This document shows positions 18,143 through 26,392 of a DNA stretch of 64,000 nt, piece after piece. The notes under the pieces were generated by a model. That model saw only the letters and a list, made by a program, of their open reading frames with translations. It made no database searches and was not told where the DNA came from. The translations under genes were made by a program, and so were the position numbers. The stretch comes from BOG-994 sp049514215 (GTDB lineage Bacteria > Pseudomonadota > Gammaproteobacteria > Burkholderiales > Burkholderiaceae_D), in the NCBI GenBank assembly GCA_049514215.1, contig JBEKVI010000007.1, positions 1 to 64,000 on the forward strand, written 5' to 3'. Position 1 is the stretch's first letter. Every line of letters starts with the position of its first letter.

Positions 18143-19341
18143 TCAGGATTGAAGTCTGCGTGTGGCGAGGATAAGCCCCGCTCCGAGCAAAGCGGACGAG
18201 GCGCCGATCAGGTAGACCGCGGCGTAGCCGTAATGTCCAGCGATCGCGCCCGCTACTGGACCGGAGGCGCCGTTGGCAATGTCAAGGAACGCCACGAAAG
18301 CGCCCATTGCACTTCCGCGATTCGCGGGCGGGACTCGCTTCAGGGCTTCGACGCCGAGCGCCGGGAAGATGAGCGCGCAGCCCAATCCTGTCACCAGCGC
18401 GCCGATGATTGCGACGATCTCAGCAGGAGCGAGCCACACCGTCATTTGGCCGGTTGCTTCAATAAGAAGCGACCAGAGCGCAATTTGATAACCGCTTACC
18501 CGGTCGGTCAGCCGCCCGAACACGAGGCGCACGAAAATGAAACCAATGCCGAATGCCGTCATCACCAGCCCGGCGTGGCCCCAGTTGCGTACCGCGAAGT
18601 AGAGCGATCCGAAGGCGGCGAGTGCGGAGAGGCCCACGCCCTGCAGCATTAGGCCGACACCTGCGCGCCAAATCTGGCCAACCACTTTTAGGAAATGCAG
18701 GCGTTTGCCTGCTGGTACCGAGTAGGGCACCTCTCGCAAGGCGATCGCCGCCGCAACGAGAGGCGCGACGAAGGATGCGAGCATTGTCGATTGCAGTCCA
18801 TAGCTCCGGAAGAGTGCCATGCCGATCGGGGCACCGATAGCGATGGCCGCATACATTGCGACACCGGTCCGTGACATGGACATGCCAGCGCGCTGCTGAC
18901 CCACCGATGCGATTGACCAGGAGATGCATCCAGTAACCAACTGGCTTTCGCCAAAACCGGCCACGACTCGGCCCACAATGACGAAGGCAAGACCCAGCGC
19001 AGGCGAGAAGCTAGGGGTCGCCGATGAGAGGTACAGCAGTCCGCCCATCGCACACACTGTCGCGCCTTGTAGGGCCGAGCGCTTGCCGCCGAAACGATCG
19101 GTGAGTCGGCCAGCATAGCCACGGGTGAGCACCATCGCGACGAACTGGATGCCAACCGTCAAGCCCACGATTAGATTGTTAAAACCGAGATTGTGGTGGA
19201 CGAACAGGGGAATGACTGGAAGCGGTAGGCCACTGCAAGGTAGCCGCAGAAAAGTGCCGCAATGACGCCGGGAGCTGGACGAGCCAGCATTCCCTGGGAG
19301 GTCTCAGACCGGGTCACGCCATTTGCAATGATTGCCGACAT
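18143..19341 (-). pseudogene. MFS transporter, frameshifted near the N-terminus
   Basis: The uninterrupted part (18143-19168) encodes 341 residues of a 12-helix major facilitator: TRGYAGRLTDRFGGKRSAL is the loop 2-3 signature. Reading upstream on the same strand, the natural start is the ATG at 19341, which has AGGAG six bases before it. From there the frame gives VIAALFCGYLAVAY and then runs to a stop. One added base near 19230 would restore ...GYLAVGLPLPVIPLFVHHN, a typical first helix, and the total length (1199 bases) is one short of a multiple of three. It is therefore a 1-base deletion, a true pseudogene or a sequencing error. The substrate is unknown (sugar or drug efflux-like group). 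Confidence 0.8.
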
Positions 19342-19565
19342 AACAGGCTCCTGAAGTTCGATCGCATACCCAACTTTTGGGAAGCGTGCCAGAGGAGGAC
19401 CAGAAGGACACGTTATCCGATGTTATTCGGTGTAAGTCCGCTCACTTGGGTTTAAAGCTGGCCAGGACTATGGCGGACGCGGTGCGTTCGCCCGCCCACT
19501 GTGATTTAATCCTCGGCGTCTCCCTAGCCTTCCGATCAATGCGCCTGCGGCGCTGAAGGGCGGAT

Positions 19566-21107
19566 GTGACGTTCTTTGAGAGTCTTCTAGCGCTCCTCCT
19601 AACAGCAATCCTCCTGTTACAGTTCTCGCGTCGCCTCGGCCTTCCATATCCGGCGATGCTGGCAGCGGCAGGCGTAGTGCTCGCATTGATCCCGGGCGTA
19701 CCTTTGATACGACTCGAACCTGAAACTGCGCTCCCCCTGTTCATTGCTCCCGCGCTAGTAGATGCGACATTCGACTTCCCCATCGGACACATTCGAAAGT
19801 TGTGGAAGCCGCTTTTTGCCCTTGCCGTAGTAGCCGTGCTGCTGACGGTCGGCGCCGTAACGGCATTGACCACCATGTTCGCGGGCCTACCGTTCTATGC
19901 CGCGGTGACGCTTGGCGCGATCGTCGCGCCTACGGACGCTGCGGCCGCGAACCCAGTCCTGAAGAACCTACGAATGCCACGACGCTCGGTGGCGGTACTT
20001 ATGGGCGAAGGGCTACTCAACGACGCCACAGCTCTGCTGTTGTTTGGCGCAGCGGTCGGCGCACAACTGCATGGTGGGTTCGAGCACGGAGATCTGCTTC
20101 GCCTTGGATTGGCCGCGCCTGGTGGAGTTGTACTCGGTATCGGAGTCGCACTGCTATACCGAGAGATCGTTCGCTTTGTCAGCGGCACACTAGGTGGGAA
20201 CCTGCTCGAGTTCGTGGCAGCGTTCGGCGTGTGGATCGTCTCCGACCGACTTGGGCTCTCAGCTGTGCTTTGCACCGTGGCTTTCGCGATGACCCTGGCG
20301 CGGGACGCCGGTTTGCGGCAGTCGCCTCGCGATCGCGTACAGTCTTATGCGGCCTGGCAGTCGGTAGTTTTCCTTCTCAACGTACTTGCCTTTCTGCTTA
20401 TGGGGCTCCAAGTGCGCTCGATCCTCAATGAGATCTCGGTCACCAGAATGCAGCAGGCCTCGAACGTAGCCGGCATTGTAGTGCTGTGCGTGATCGGTGT
20501 CCGTCTCGGCTGGGTTCTTATCTACAACCGGCTAGGCAAGCGTTTCGTCGCTCTCAGGGGAGATTTCGAACCCGCCAACATCCGACAGGGAGTTCTCGTC
20601 GGTTGGTGTGGGATGAGAGGCCTCATTACACTTGCGACTGCGTTCGCGCTGCCCGTTTCCTTTCCCCAGCGCGACCTCATCGTGCTGACGGCTTTCTCGG
20701 TAGTGCTGGCGACCCTGGTCATTCAAGGCGTCACGCTGGCTCCGCTTGCTCGGTTGCTGCGTCTCGACCGTGTTAAAGGTTCCGAAGGAGAGTTGATCGA
20801 AGCCCGAATGAGGTTGGCGCAGGCCGGACTCTATGCGCTACGAGACGAAGAGGGCGTGGAAGCCGAACATTTGAGACACATTCTCCGGATAGAAACGGCA
20901 GGACTTTCGGATCCGCGCGGGCTCGGGGAATTGGATGTAAAGCGCGCGCTCAGCCTCGCCGCACTCGGCGCACAACGCGAATCATTGCAGGAGATGCGAG
21001 CAGGTACGACGATCGATCCCGATACGTTTCGCGTCCTCCAGCAAGAGTTGGACTTCCGAGAGCTAGCGCTAATTGGCGAGGAGAATCGGCGCATTGACGA
21101 GAGCTAA
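19566..21107 (+). CDS. Na+/H+ antiporter of the CPA1 family
   Basis: The 513-residue protein has about 12 hydrophobic segments followed by a hydrophilic C-terminal domain of about 110 residues, the layout of CPA1 (NhaP/NHE-like) sodium or potassium/proton antiporters of the inner membrane. Family motifs are present: APTDAAAANPVLKNL (the ion-binding P-T-D stretch), GEGLLNDATALLLF (the N-D pair), and GWCGMRGLITLATAFALP. The start is a GTG (MTFFESLLALLL). It is divergent from the broken MFS gene. The ion specificity cannot be deduced. Confidence 0.9.
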   Translation: MTFFESLLALLLTAILLLQFSRRLGLPYPAMLAAAGVVLALIPGVPLIRLEPETALPLFIAPALVDATFDFPIGHIRKLWKPLFALAVVAVLLTVGAVTALTTMFAGLPFYAAVTLGAIVAPTDAAAANPVLKNLRMPRRSVAVLMGEGLLNDATALLLFGAAVGAQLHGGFEHGDLLRLGLAAPGGVVLGIGVALLYREIVRFVSGTLGGNLLEFVAAFGVWIVSDRLGLSAVLCTVAFAMTLARDAGLRQSPRDRVQSYAAWQSVVFLLNVLAFLLMGLQVRSILNEISVTRMQQASNVAGIVVLCVIGVRLGWVLIYNRLGKRFVALRGDFEPANIRQGVLVGWCGMRGLITLATAFALPVSFPQRDLIVLTAFSVVLATLVIQGVTLAPLARLLRLDRVKGSEGELIEARMRLAQAGLYALRDEEGVEAEHLRHILRIETAGLSDPRGLGELDVKRALSLAALGAQRESLQEMRAGTTIDPDTFRVLQQELDFRELALIGEENRRIDES

Positions 21108-21263
21108 GCAAATTGGGCGGCGCTTGGCGACCGTTTGTTCGTCGCCGCAGAGCGACGGTCAATTGGTGCCGCATCGATCGCTTGTCCGTCCTTGGAATTC
21201 GTTCTTCGCCGAAGCACACTTGGTGGCGGACCGATACCAAGCGAGCGGGCGTGAGTTACGACG

Positions 21264-21293
21264 ATTAACACGTCATAACGTGCCTTCTGCAGA
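21264..21293 (+). promoter_or_regulatory. Putative operator/promoter element shared with 29386-29416
   Basis: The 30-base segment contains the inverted repeat CACGT-CATA-ACGTG and ends in CTGCAGA, 51 bases before the metallo-hydrolase start. A related segment (22 of 30 positions, with TTAACA, CATAAC and CTGCAGA shared) lies 42 bases before the gene at 29458. A common regulator is a reasonable inference. Confidence 0.4.
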
Positions 21294-21343
21294 CTCCCCA
21301 TTTAACCTTCACAGGCATTGAGCGCACCTGTGAAGGGGTTAGG

Positions 21344-22888
21344 ATGTCTGAGGTCGAAGAGTATGTAGCGGTTGGCCAGGAAACTGCCGACCGCTGGATT
21401 CAGGCCCTCGGCGGTCGCCCCGCTGTGGAGCGCGCCGCCGTCCTGCGCACGCGCGCGACGGGAGTGCGCCACCACCCGGGATGGGGTCCTGTCCCAGGCG
21501 AGCCGGAGCTGGTCGCGGATTTCCTCGTCGACTTGGTTGAAGATCTGAGCGCCGCCCGCTACCGGTTGCGGTTGAGCGGTCCAACGCACTTGGTTCCCGT
21601 GAATCTTGACTACACGGAGATCGGAGACCGATTGGCCGGACACGTGGTCGGCGTCGATTTCATGTTTGATCCTTCGCCCGTTGATACGGCGATTCCATCG
21701 TGGCGCGTCGCCGCACGGCAGAGGCATATCGACCTGACTTCTCCACTGCGCATCGCACGAAAGATGTTGTCCGGCGACATCCAAGTGCATGGTGGACAGG
21801 CGCCGGATGAGTTGATTCTCGTCGAGCCAGGCCGGCCAGTGCTGCGCCTGAGATTCACGACGGGCGATGAGCTCGCCTCGATTCGTCTGACGGAGAATCA
21901 CGCCCCACATGGTGACGTATCTGTTGAGATCCATTTCGCCCGCTATGGGCGGGTTGGCGACTATTCTCTGCCGTATCAGATGGAGATTCTGGTCAACGGC
22001 ATACGGGTACATGAGGAGACGAGATTTCGTATAGAGGTCGACAGTACAGTCGAAGACGCCGAGTTCGCCAAGGCGGGTGCGCAGGGCGCGCCCCCGACTG
22101 ATGAGCAGGCTCGTTACGCTCTTTGGTCTACTGAATGGCTCATGACCTATGTGCTCTCGGGAGTGCGCTTCTACTTCGATCTCCAGACGGCGCCAGCAAG
22201 GGCGGAGCCTGCCCCCGTCGCGGAAGGGGTGAAGGCCGTAATCGGGCCTAGTCACAACATCATGGTCGTCGAGATGCCCGACTATATAGTCGCGGTCGAT
22301 GCTCCGCTGTACGCTCGGTATACGGCCAGCGCGCTGGAGCAAGTCCGCAACGCGTTTCCTGGGAAACCCCTCCGATATGTCGTCGCGACGCACTTCCACT
22401 ACGATCACATTGGTGGGATTCGCGAGTTTGCCGCTGAAGGCGGAGTCACGATTCTTTGTGCTGACAATACGGTACCGTTCTTTGAAGCGATCCTGCGCAG
22501 CGATCACTCGATCAGCCCCGATCGACTCCAGAAAAATCCTGTGCCCGTCCAGATTCAAGGCGTGAGTGAGAAGTTTGTCTTGCCAACAGCACACAACGGG
22601 CGACTTGAAGTGCATCGGATCGAGACCGACCATTCGAAGGACACCCTTATAGTGTATGTATCCGGATCGAATGTGGTGTTCGAGTCCGATCTATGGAGTG
22701 CGACCCCGGCGCCGCCGGCACCCTTCTCTTATCGAGGACGCCTGGCCGCACAATTGTGCCAGGCGATCGATGAGCGTGGCCTAGTCGTGGATACGATCGT
22801 CAGCGGCCACCAAGGCACCGATGGCAAGACCTGGTCCTACATGGCGCCTTACGCCTATCTGCGCCGTGCCGCCGGCTTCGCCACTTGA
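21344..22888 (+). CDS. Metallo-beta-lactamase-fold hydrolase
   Basis: This 514-residue protein has a C-terminal MBL domain with the metal signature HFHYDH at residues 350-355, followed by GGIREF, then H for the third ligand in ETDHSKDTL, and FESDLW. The first 280 residues form a separate, mostly beta-rich domain rich in charged residues that I cannot assign. No signal peptide is visible. The MBL family hydrolyses esters, lactones, thioesters or sulfates; the substrate here is unknown. The first ATG (21344) is preceded by AAGGGGTTAGG, a good ribosome-binding site. Confidence 0.85.
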   Translation: MSEVEEYVAVGQETADRWIQALGGRPAVERAAVLRTRATGVRHHPGWGPVPGEPELVADFLVDLVEDLSAARYRLRLSGPTHLVPVNLDYTEIGDRLAGHVVGVDFMFDPSPVDTAIPSWRVAARQRHIDLTSPLRIARKMLSGDIQVHGGQAPDELILVEPGRPVLRLRFTTGDELASIRLTENHAPHGDVSVEIHFARYGRVGDYSLPYQMEILVNGIRVHEETRFRIEVDSTVEDAEFAKAGAQGAPPTDEQARYALWSTEWLMTYVLSGVRFYFDLQTAPARAEPAPVAEGVKAVIGPSHNIMVVEMPDYIVAVDAPLYARYTASALEQVRNAFPGKPLRYVVATHFHYDHIGGIREFAAEGGVTILCADNTVPFFEAILRSDHSISPDRLQKNPVPVQIQGVSEKFVLPTAHNGRLEVHRIETDHSKDTLIVYVSGSNVVFESDLWSATPAPPAPFSYRGRLAAQLCQAIDERGLVVDTIVSGHQGTDGKTWSYMAPYAYLRRAAGFAT

Positions 22889-22966
22889 TCCCGCGATCAT
22901 GAGGCGACAGCAACCACAATCCTTGTCGCGGACGCAGCGACTTCCGCTTGCTGAGAGGAGAGCACC

Positions 22967-23833
22967 ATGAGCAAGATCACCTTTTTGGGACTGGGCGCGA
23001 TGGGGACTCGCATGGTTCCTCATCTGATTAAAGGTGGCCACGATGTGACCGTCTGGAATCGCTCGCCTGGCCCTGTCGTCGCCGCCGTCGCAGTCGGGGC
23101 CAGGGTCGCCGCGAGCCCGCGTGCCGCCGCCGTCGGGGCCGATTTGGTACTCACTATGCTGACCGACGATGCGGCCTCTGAGGCTGTCTGGATGGACGCG
23201 CAATCCGGCGCCCTCTCAGGCCTTAGCAAGAAGGCGATCGCAGTAGAGATCAGCACGATTTCACCCGGTTGGGTCAAGACCCTCGCGGCAGCCGTTGAGC
23301 GCCGTGGCTCTAGGCTTCTTGACGCGCCGGTCGTCGGCTCGCTCACGCAGGCGGCGTCTGCGCAGCTCATATCCCTCGTTGGTGGGACGGAGGAGGCCTT
23401 CACCCTCGCCCGCCCCGTGCTCGACTGCATCGCCGCCACGGTCCATCACGTTGGGCCTCAGGGCCAGGGCATCGCTATGAAGCTCGCGGCGAACACGCTG
23501 CTCGCTGTCCAACTCGCTGCAATTGCCGAAACGCTGTCGACCCTTGATAAATTAGGTATCTCACCTGCGCGCGCCATGGAGATCATCGGCGAATTTCCCG
23601 TGATGAGCGCGGCAGGAAAAGCCTTCGCAGGCTTGATGGTGGCAGGAGATTTCGCCCCGCGCTTCACGGCTGCGCTACTGGCTAAAGACTTGCGCTATGC
23701 GGTCGCCGACGCGACCCGAAATGAAGCTCGGATCCCGCTTCTCACGGCAACGCGGAACGTCTTCGATGCTCTTTGCGACAAGGGATTTGGCGGCGAGAAC
23801 GTAAGCGCGGTCGTCAAGGCTTATCGTGTTTGA
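22967..23833 (+). CDS. 3-hydroxyisobutyrate-dehydrogenase-like NAD(P)-dependent oxidoreductase
   Basis: The 288-residue protein is a beta-hydroxyacid dehydrogenase. The N-terminal motif ITFLGLGAMGTRMVPHLIKG carries G-x-G-x-x-G, VWNRSPG fits an NADP-type second strand, DAPVVGSLTQA matches the substrate-binding D-A-P-V-x-G motif, and the catalytic Lys lies in GIAMKLAANTLL. The ATG is preceded by GAGAGGAGAGCACC. Members of this group reduce aldehydes such as succinic semialdehyde or tartronate semialdehyde; the exact substrate is unknown. It lies 78 bases after the MBL hydrolase gene on the same strand and may be co-transcribed. Confidence 0.9.
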   Translation: MSKITFLGLGAMGTRMVPHLIKGGHDVTVWNRSPGPVVAAVAVGARVAASPRAAAVGADLVLTMLTDDAASEAVWMDAQSGALSGLSKKAIAVEISTISPGWVKTLAAAVERRGSRLLDAPVVGSLTQAASAQLISLVGGTEEAFTLARPVLDCIAATVHHVGPQGQGIAMKLAANTLLAVQLAAIAETLSTLDKLGISPARAMEIIGEFPVMSAAGKAFAGLMVAGDFAPRFTAALLAKDLRYAVADATRNEARIPLLTATRNVFDALCDKGFGGENVSAVVKAYRV

Positions 23834-23965
23834 AGCGCGCCGACCTGCTACCTGATGCCCCCTAGTCCAATTCCCGAATCGGATCTGCGCGGCACAGGAC
23901 TCGGTTCCCGAGTCGAACTCAGTCACTAGACGAATGGATGCGGTGAGCACTAGCCGCACAGTGTC

Positions 23966-24892
23966 TCAGTTTGCGACGAGTCGGGCGTCATACGGACGAC
24001 AGATCTCCTCACAGAAATCCACGAATCCCGTGACCTTCATTGGCGCAAGGCGCCGAGTCGGACGGACTGCGTAGAGCGGAAAAGTCTCGTCGGGCCAATC
24101 AGGGAAGAGCTCAACCAATGCGCCCGATTCGAGGAAAGGTTGCGCGCTGATGGCAAGCAGCTGCGCGATGCCCGCCCCTGCCACACAGGCGGCGACCATC
24201 GCCGCTACGTCCGCTATTAGCAGTGGGCCGGCATGGTCAACCGGGTGGACCTTGCCGGATCGATGAAACTCCCACTCGAAGGGACGTCCCGTGAGGGGAT
24301 TGGGAAATTGAATGCAGGTGTGGCGCACGAGGTCCGCCGGTGAAGTGGGCTGGCCGTGTCTTTCGAGATAGGCGGGCGATGCGACCGTGAGCACGCGCGT
24401 CCGAAGAAGGAGCCGCGAAGACAACGCGGATGGAGGCTGGGGGCCAAAGCGGATCGCCACATCAATGCCGCTGCTGATCAGATCCCCTGCTTCATCGGGC
24501 GGCAGAAGTTCGAGCCTCAGATTGGGAAACCGGGCGACAAATTCGTTCAATCTCGGGGCCAATACAGTCTGCACGATGATCTGGTTCACGCTCGCGCGTA
24601 GCTTCCCGCGAATCCCTTTGGAAGCCCCGCCGACCGAGCTCGCTGCATCGACGATGGCATGAAGGTGAGGGGCGGCCAACGTATAAAAGCGCTCCCCCTC
24701 GTCGGTCAGCCTCAGAGTACGTGTCGAGCGATCCAGGAGGCGGACACCGATCCGCTCCTCTAGTCGCAGGACAGATCTGCTTACACCGGACGCGGTGAGC
24801 CCAAGCTGCTCTGCCGCGCGCGTAAAGCTTCCACCGTCCACCACCGCTACAAGTACGCTGAGCCCGGCCAATAAACGCCCGTCAAGTTCCAT
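23966..24892 (-). CDS. LysR-family transcriptional regulator
   Basis: A winged helix-turn-helix domain covers residues 1-60 (FTRAAEQLGLTASGVSRSVL), followed by a LysR substrate-binding domain, about 308 residues in all. The ATG at 24892 has AAGGAGA six bases upstream and is preferred to the TTG one codon earlier. The gene is divergent from the cupin gene. A 33-base element 12 bases before its own start recurs 124 bases before the molybdoenzyme operon at 35130, so this regulator probably controls both; that is inference from shared sequence. Confidence 0.92.
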   Translation of the reverse strand: MELDGRLLAGLSVLVAVVDGGSFTRAAEQLGLTASGVSRSVLRLEERIGVRLLDRSTRTLRLTDEGERFYTLAAPHLHAIVDAASSVGGASKGIRGKLRASVNQIIVQTVLAPRLNEFVARFPNLRLELLPPDEAGDLISSGIDVAIRFGPQPPSALSSRLLLRTRVLTVASPAYLERHGQPTSPADLVRHTCIQFPNPLTGRPFEWEFHRSGKVHPVDHAGPLLIADVAAMVAACVAGAGIAQLLAISAQPFLESGALVELFPDWPDETFPLYAVRPTRRLAPMKVTGFVDFCEEICRPYDARLVAN

Positions 24893-24906
24893 CAACGTCT
24901 CCTTAG

Positions 24907-24940
24907 CTTTTAGTCAGTTCTGTTTTGCCATTTTGTCGCT
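24907..24940 (+). promoter_or_regulatory. Shared LysR-associated element, copy A
   Basis: The 3' part TTTTGCCATTTTGTCGCT and a 5' TTTAGTCA are repeated at 34974-35006 (28 of 33 positions identical). The copy lies between the divergent LysR gene and the cupin gene, and a weaker match (GTGGG(GG)CT) follows in both places. This is the expected position for a LysR binding site controlling both directions. Confidence 0.55.
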
Positions 24941-25037
24941 TTAGGCACGTGGGGGCTACCTTTAATATACGAGCACACTCCTCTGCGATGGCCCAACCGG
25001 TAGCTGGTGGCGGTGTCGTGTTTCCCATATTTCCAAC

Positions 25038-25502
25038 ATGAGGTCGACACCAAGAATGCAATCGCGCGATCTTTGTACCTTAGTTTTCAAGATTGGTTCG
25101 CGGGGCAGACTTCTCCGGTACGCGCTCGCGTTAGGCCTCATCTTTTGCCTCGGTGCACCGCCCTTCGGGCAGGTACAGCCCTCTGCTATCCACAGAACGA
25201 CCTTGCAGGATGAAGCGTTTCCGCCAGCCCCTCTGCACACCGTCATGATAAAGACAGTCATCGACGTGGGCGGAGAAGTCACCCCCCATAGCCATCCTGG
25301 TCTTGAGATGGCGTACATCGTCGAGGGAGAGGCGACAGTGACAATTTACAGCATGGGTCCTTTGGCCCTGTCTGCAGGCGGTAGTTTCGCAGTTCCGCCA
25401 GATTTTGTGCACAGCGTAAGTAATTCTGGCCAGGGACCATTGACGGTGGTTTCAACCTACGTGGTGAACCAAACGCTGCCTATTTCCACACCCGCAAGCT
25501 GA
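25038..25502 (+). CDS. Exported cupin-domain protein
   Basis: The 154-residue protein has an N-terminal hydrophobic stretch (LLRYALALGLIFCLGAPPF, residues 26-44) that looks like a signal peptide, then a single cupin barrel. Cupin motif 1 is seen as TPHSHPGLEMAYIVEGEATV with metal-ligand His and Glu, and motif 2 as FAVPPDFVHSVSN with the final His. The function may be sensing or a small isomerase or dioxygenase; it cannot be told. It is divergent from the LysR gene and 62 bases upstream of a decayed dehydrogenase operon, so it probably belonged to that locus. Confidence 0.8.
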   Translation: MRSTPRMQSRDLCTLVFKIGSRGRLLRYALALGLIFCLGAPPFGQVQPSAIHRTTLQDEAFPPAPLHTVMIKTVIDVGGEVTPHSHPGLEMAYIVEGEATVTIYSMGPLALSAGGSFAVPPDFVHSVSNSGQGPLTVVSTYVVNQTLPISTPAS

Positions 25503-25564
25503 CGTAGCGCTATCGGCCAGCACCGCTCGAAGCGTGCCCGATGGTACTGAGAGAAAGACGAGGC

Positions 25565-26268
25565 ATGGAGAAAATCAGACTCGGCAAGCGCACCTTCCTG
25601 GTCGGTGGCGCTGCGATTGGAGTGGCCGCGACCGCAGGGATGGCGGTGGGATCCCTCCACGATGGTGAATTGGGTGCACCAGCCGCAAGCTACCGCGGCG
25701 CCGTACCTTGGGAAGAGGGGGCGGCCGATTCCCCACCTGCAGTAACTCTCATGCCGGTGCTGCTGGTGCGATGGCAAACGTCGTGACCTTTTCGACATCG
25801 CTAATGAGCGATAACGACCGGCACGCGATCGCGGGGTACTTGAAGAGCCTAACCCCGAGCCCGGACGTCCCATCAAGAGTTCCCGACCCCGGCGCCATGA
25901 AGCGCGGCGCTGCGATTTACTCGGATGTCTGCACGCCTTGCCACCTTGGGAACGGTGTCGGTCAGTCCCGCGAGTTTCCACCGCTCGGCGGTGACGCCAC
26001 GCTGCAACAGACGGACGCGATCGGACTCGAGCATCTGATTTTGGCCGGTGCGGGTACTGCGCCGACACCGCTTCGACCCACGGCGTTGACTATGCCGAGC
26101 TTTGCCTGGAAACTCACCGACAGTGAAATTGCCGACGTCGGGACCTACGTCCGCAACAGTTGGGGGAATCGCGCCCCTCCAATAGCGGTTGACGAAGTCA
26201 GGGAACTGAGACAAAAGCTTCACCTCGACCAACCCCGCCTGACCGCCAATTCGGGAGACCGGAACTGA
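25565..26268 (+). pseudogene. Deletion remnant of a flavocytochrome (gluconate-dehydrogenase-type) operon
   Basis: Two gene ends are fused here. From the ATG at 25565 (GAGG upstream) about 60 codons encode a Tat-like leader (LGKRTFLVGGAAIGVAATAG) and GAVPWEEGAADSPPAV, which resembles the start of gluconate 2-dehydrogenase subunit 3. Near 25735-25755 the sense switches frame to the last third of a three-haem cytochrome c: HAGAAGAMANVV, then SLMSDNDRHAIAGYLKSL, the haem motif CTPCH, MPSFAWKLTDSEIAD and the hallmark RNSWGN. The middle of the operon (rest of subunit 3, a GMC flavoprotein, two haem domains) is missing. The subunit-3 assignment is tentative; the cytochrome assignment is firm. Confidence 0.7.
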
Positions 26269-26392
26269 CATGCGGGTCGCCCTTAGCAAAACGAAATTTG
26301 AAGAGATTGCGACGCTTGCGCGACGGCCTTTGGCGGTACCGTCATCGCGGCTGCCAACGCGGTAGGATCCACGCTACGAGTGAGGGGGTCCG

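Noticed and set aside
21302..22633. 443-codon minus-strand open frame opposite the MBL hydrolase gene
   Set aside because: It matches no family and mirrors a well-supported plus-strand gene with an HFHYDH motif; long antisense frames are expected in GC-rich coding DNA.
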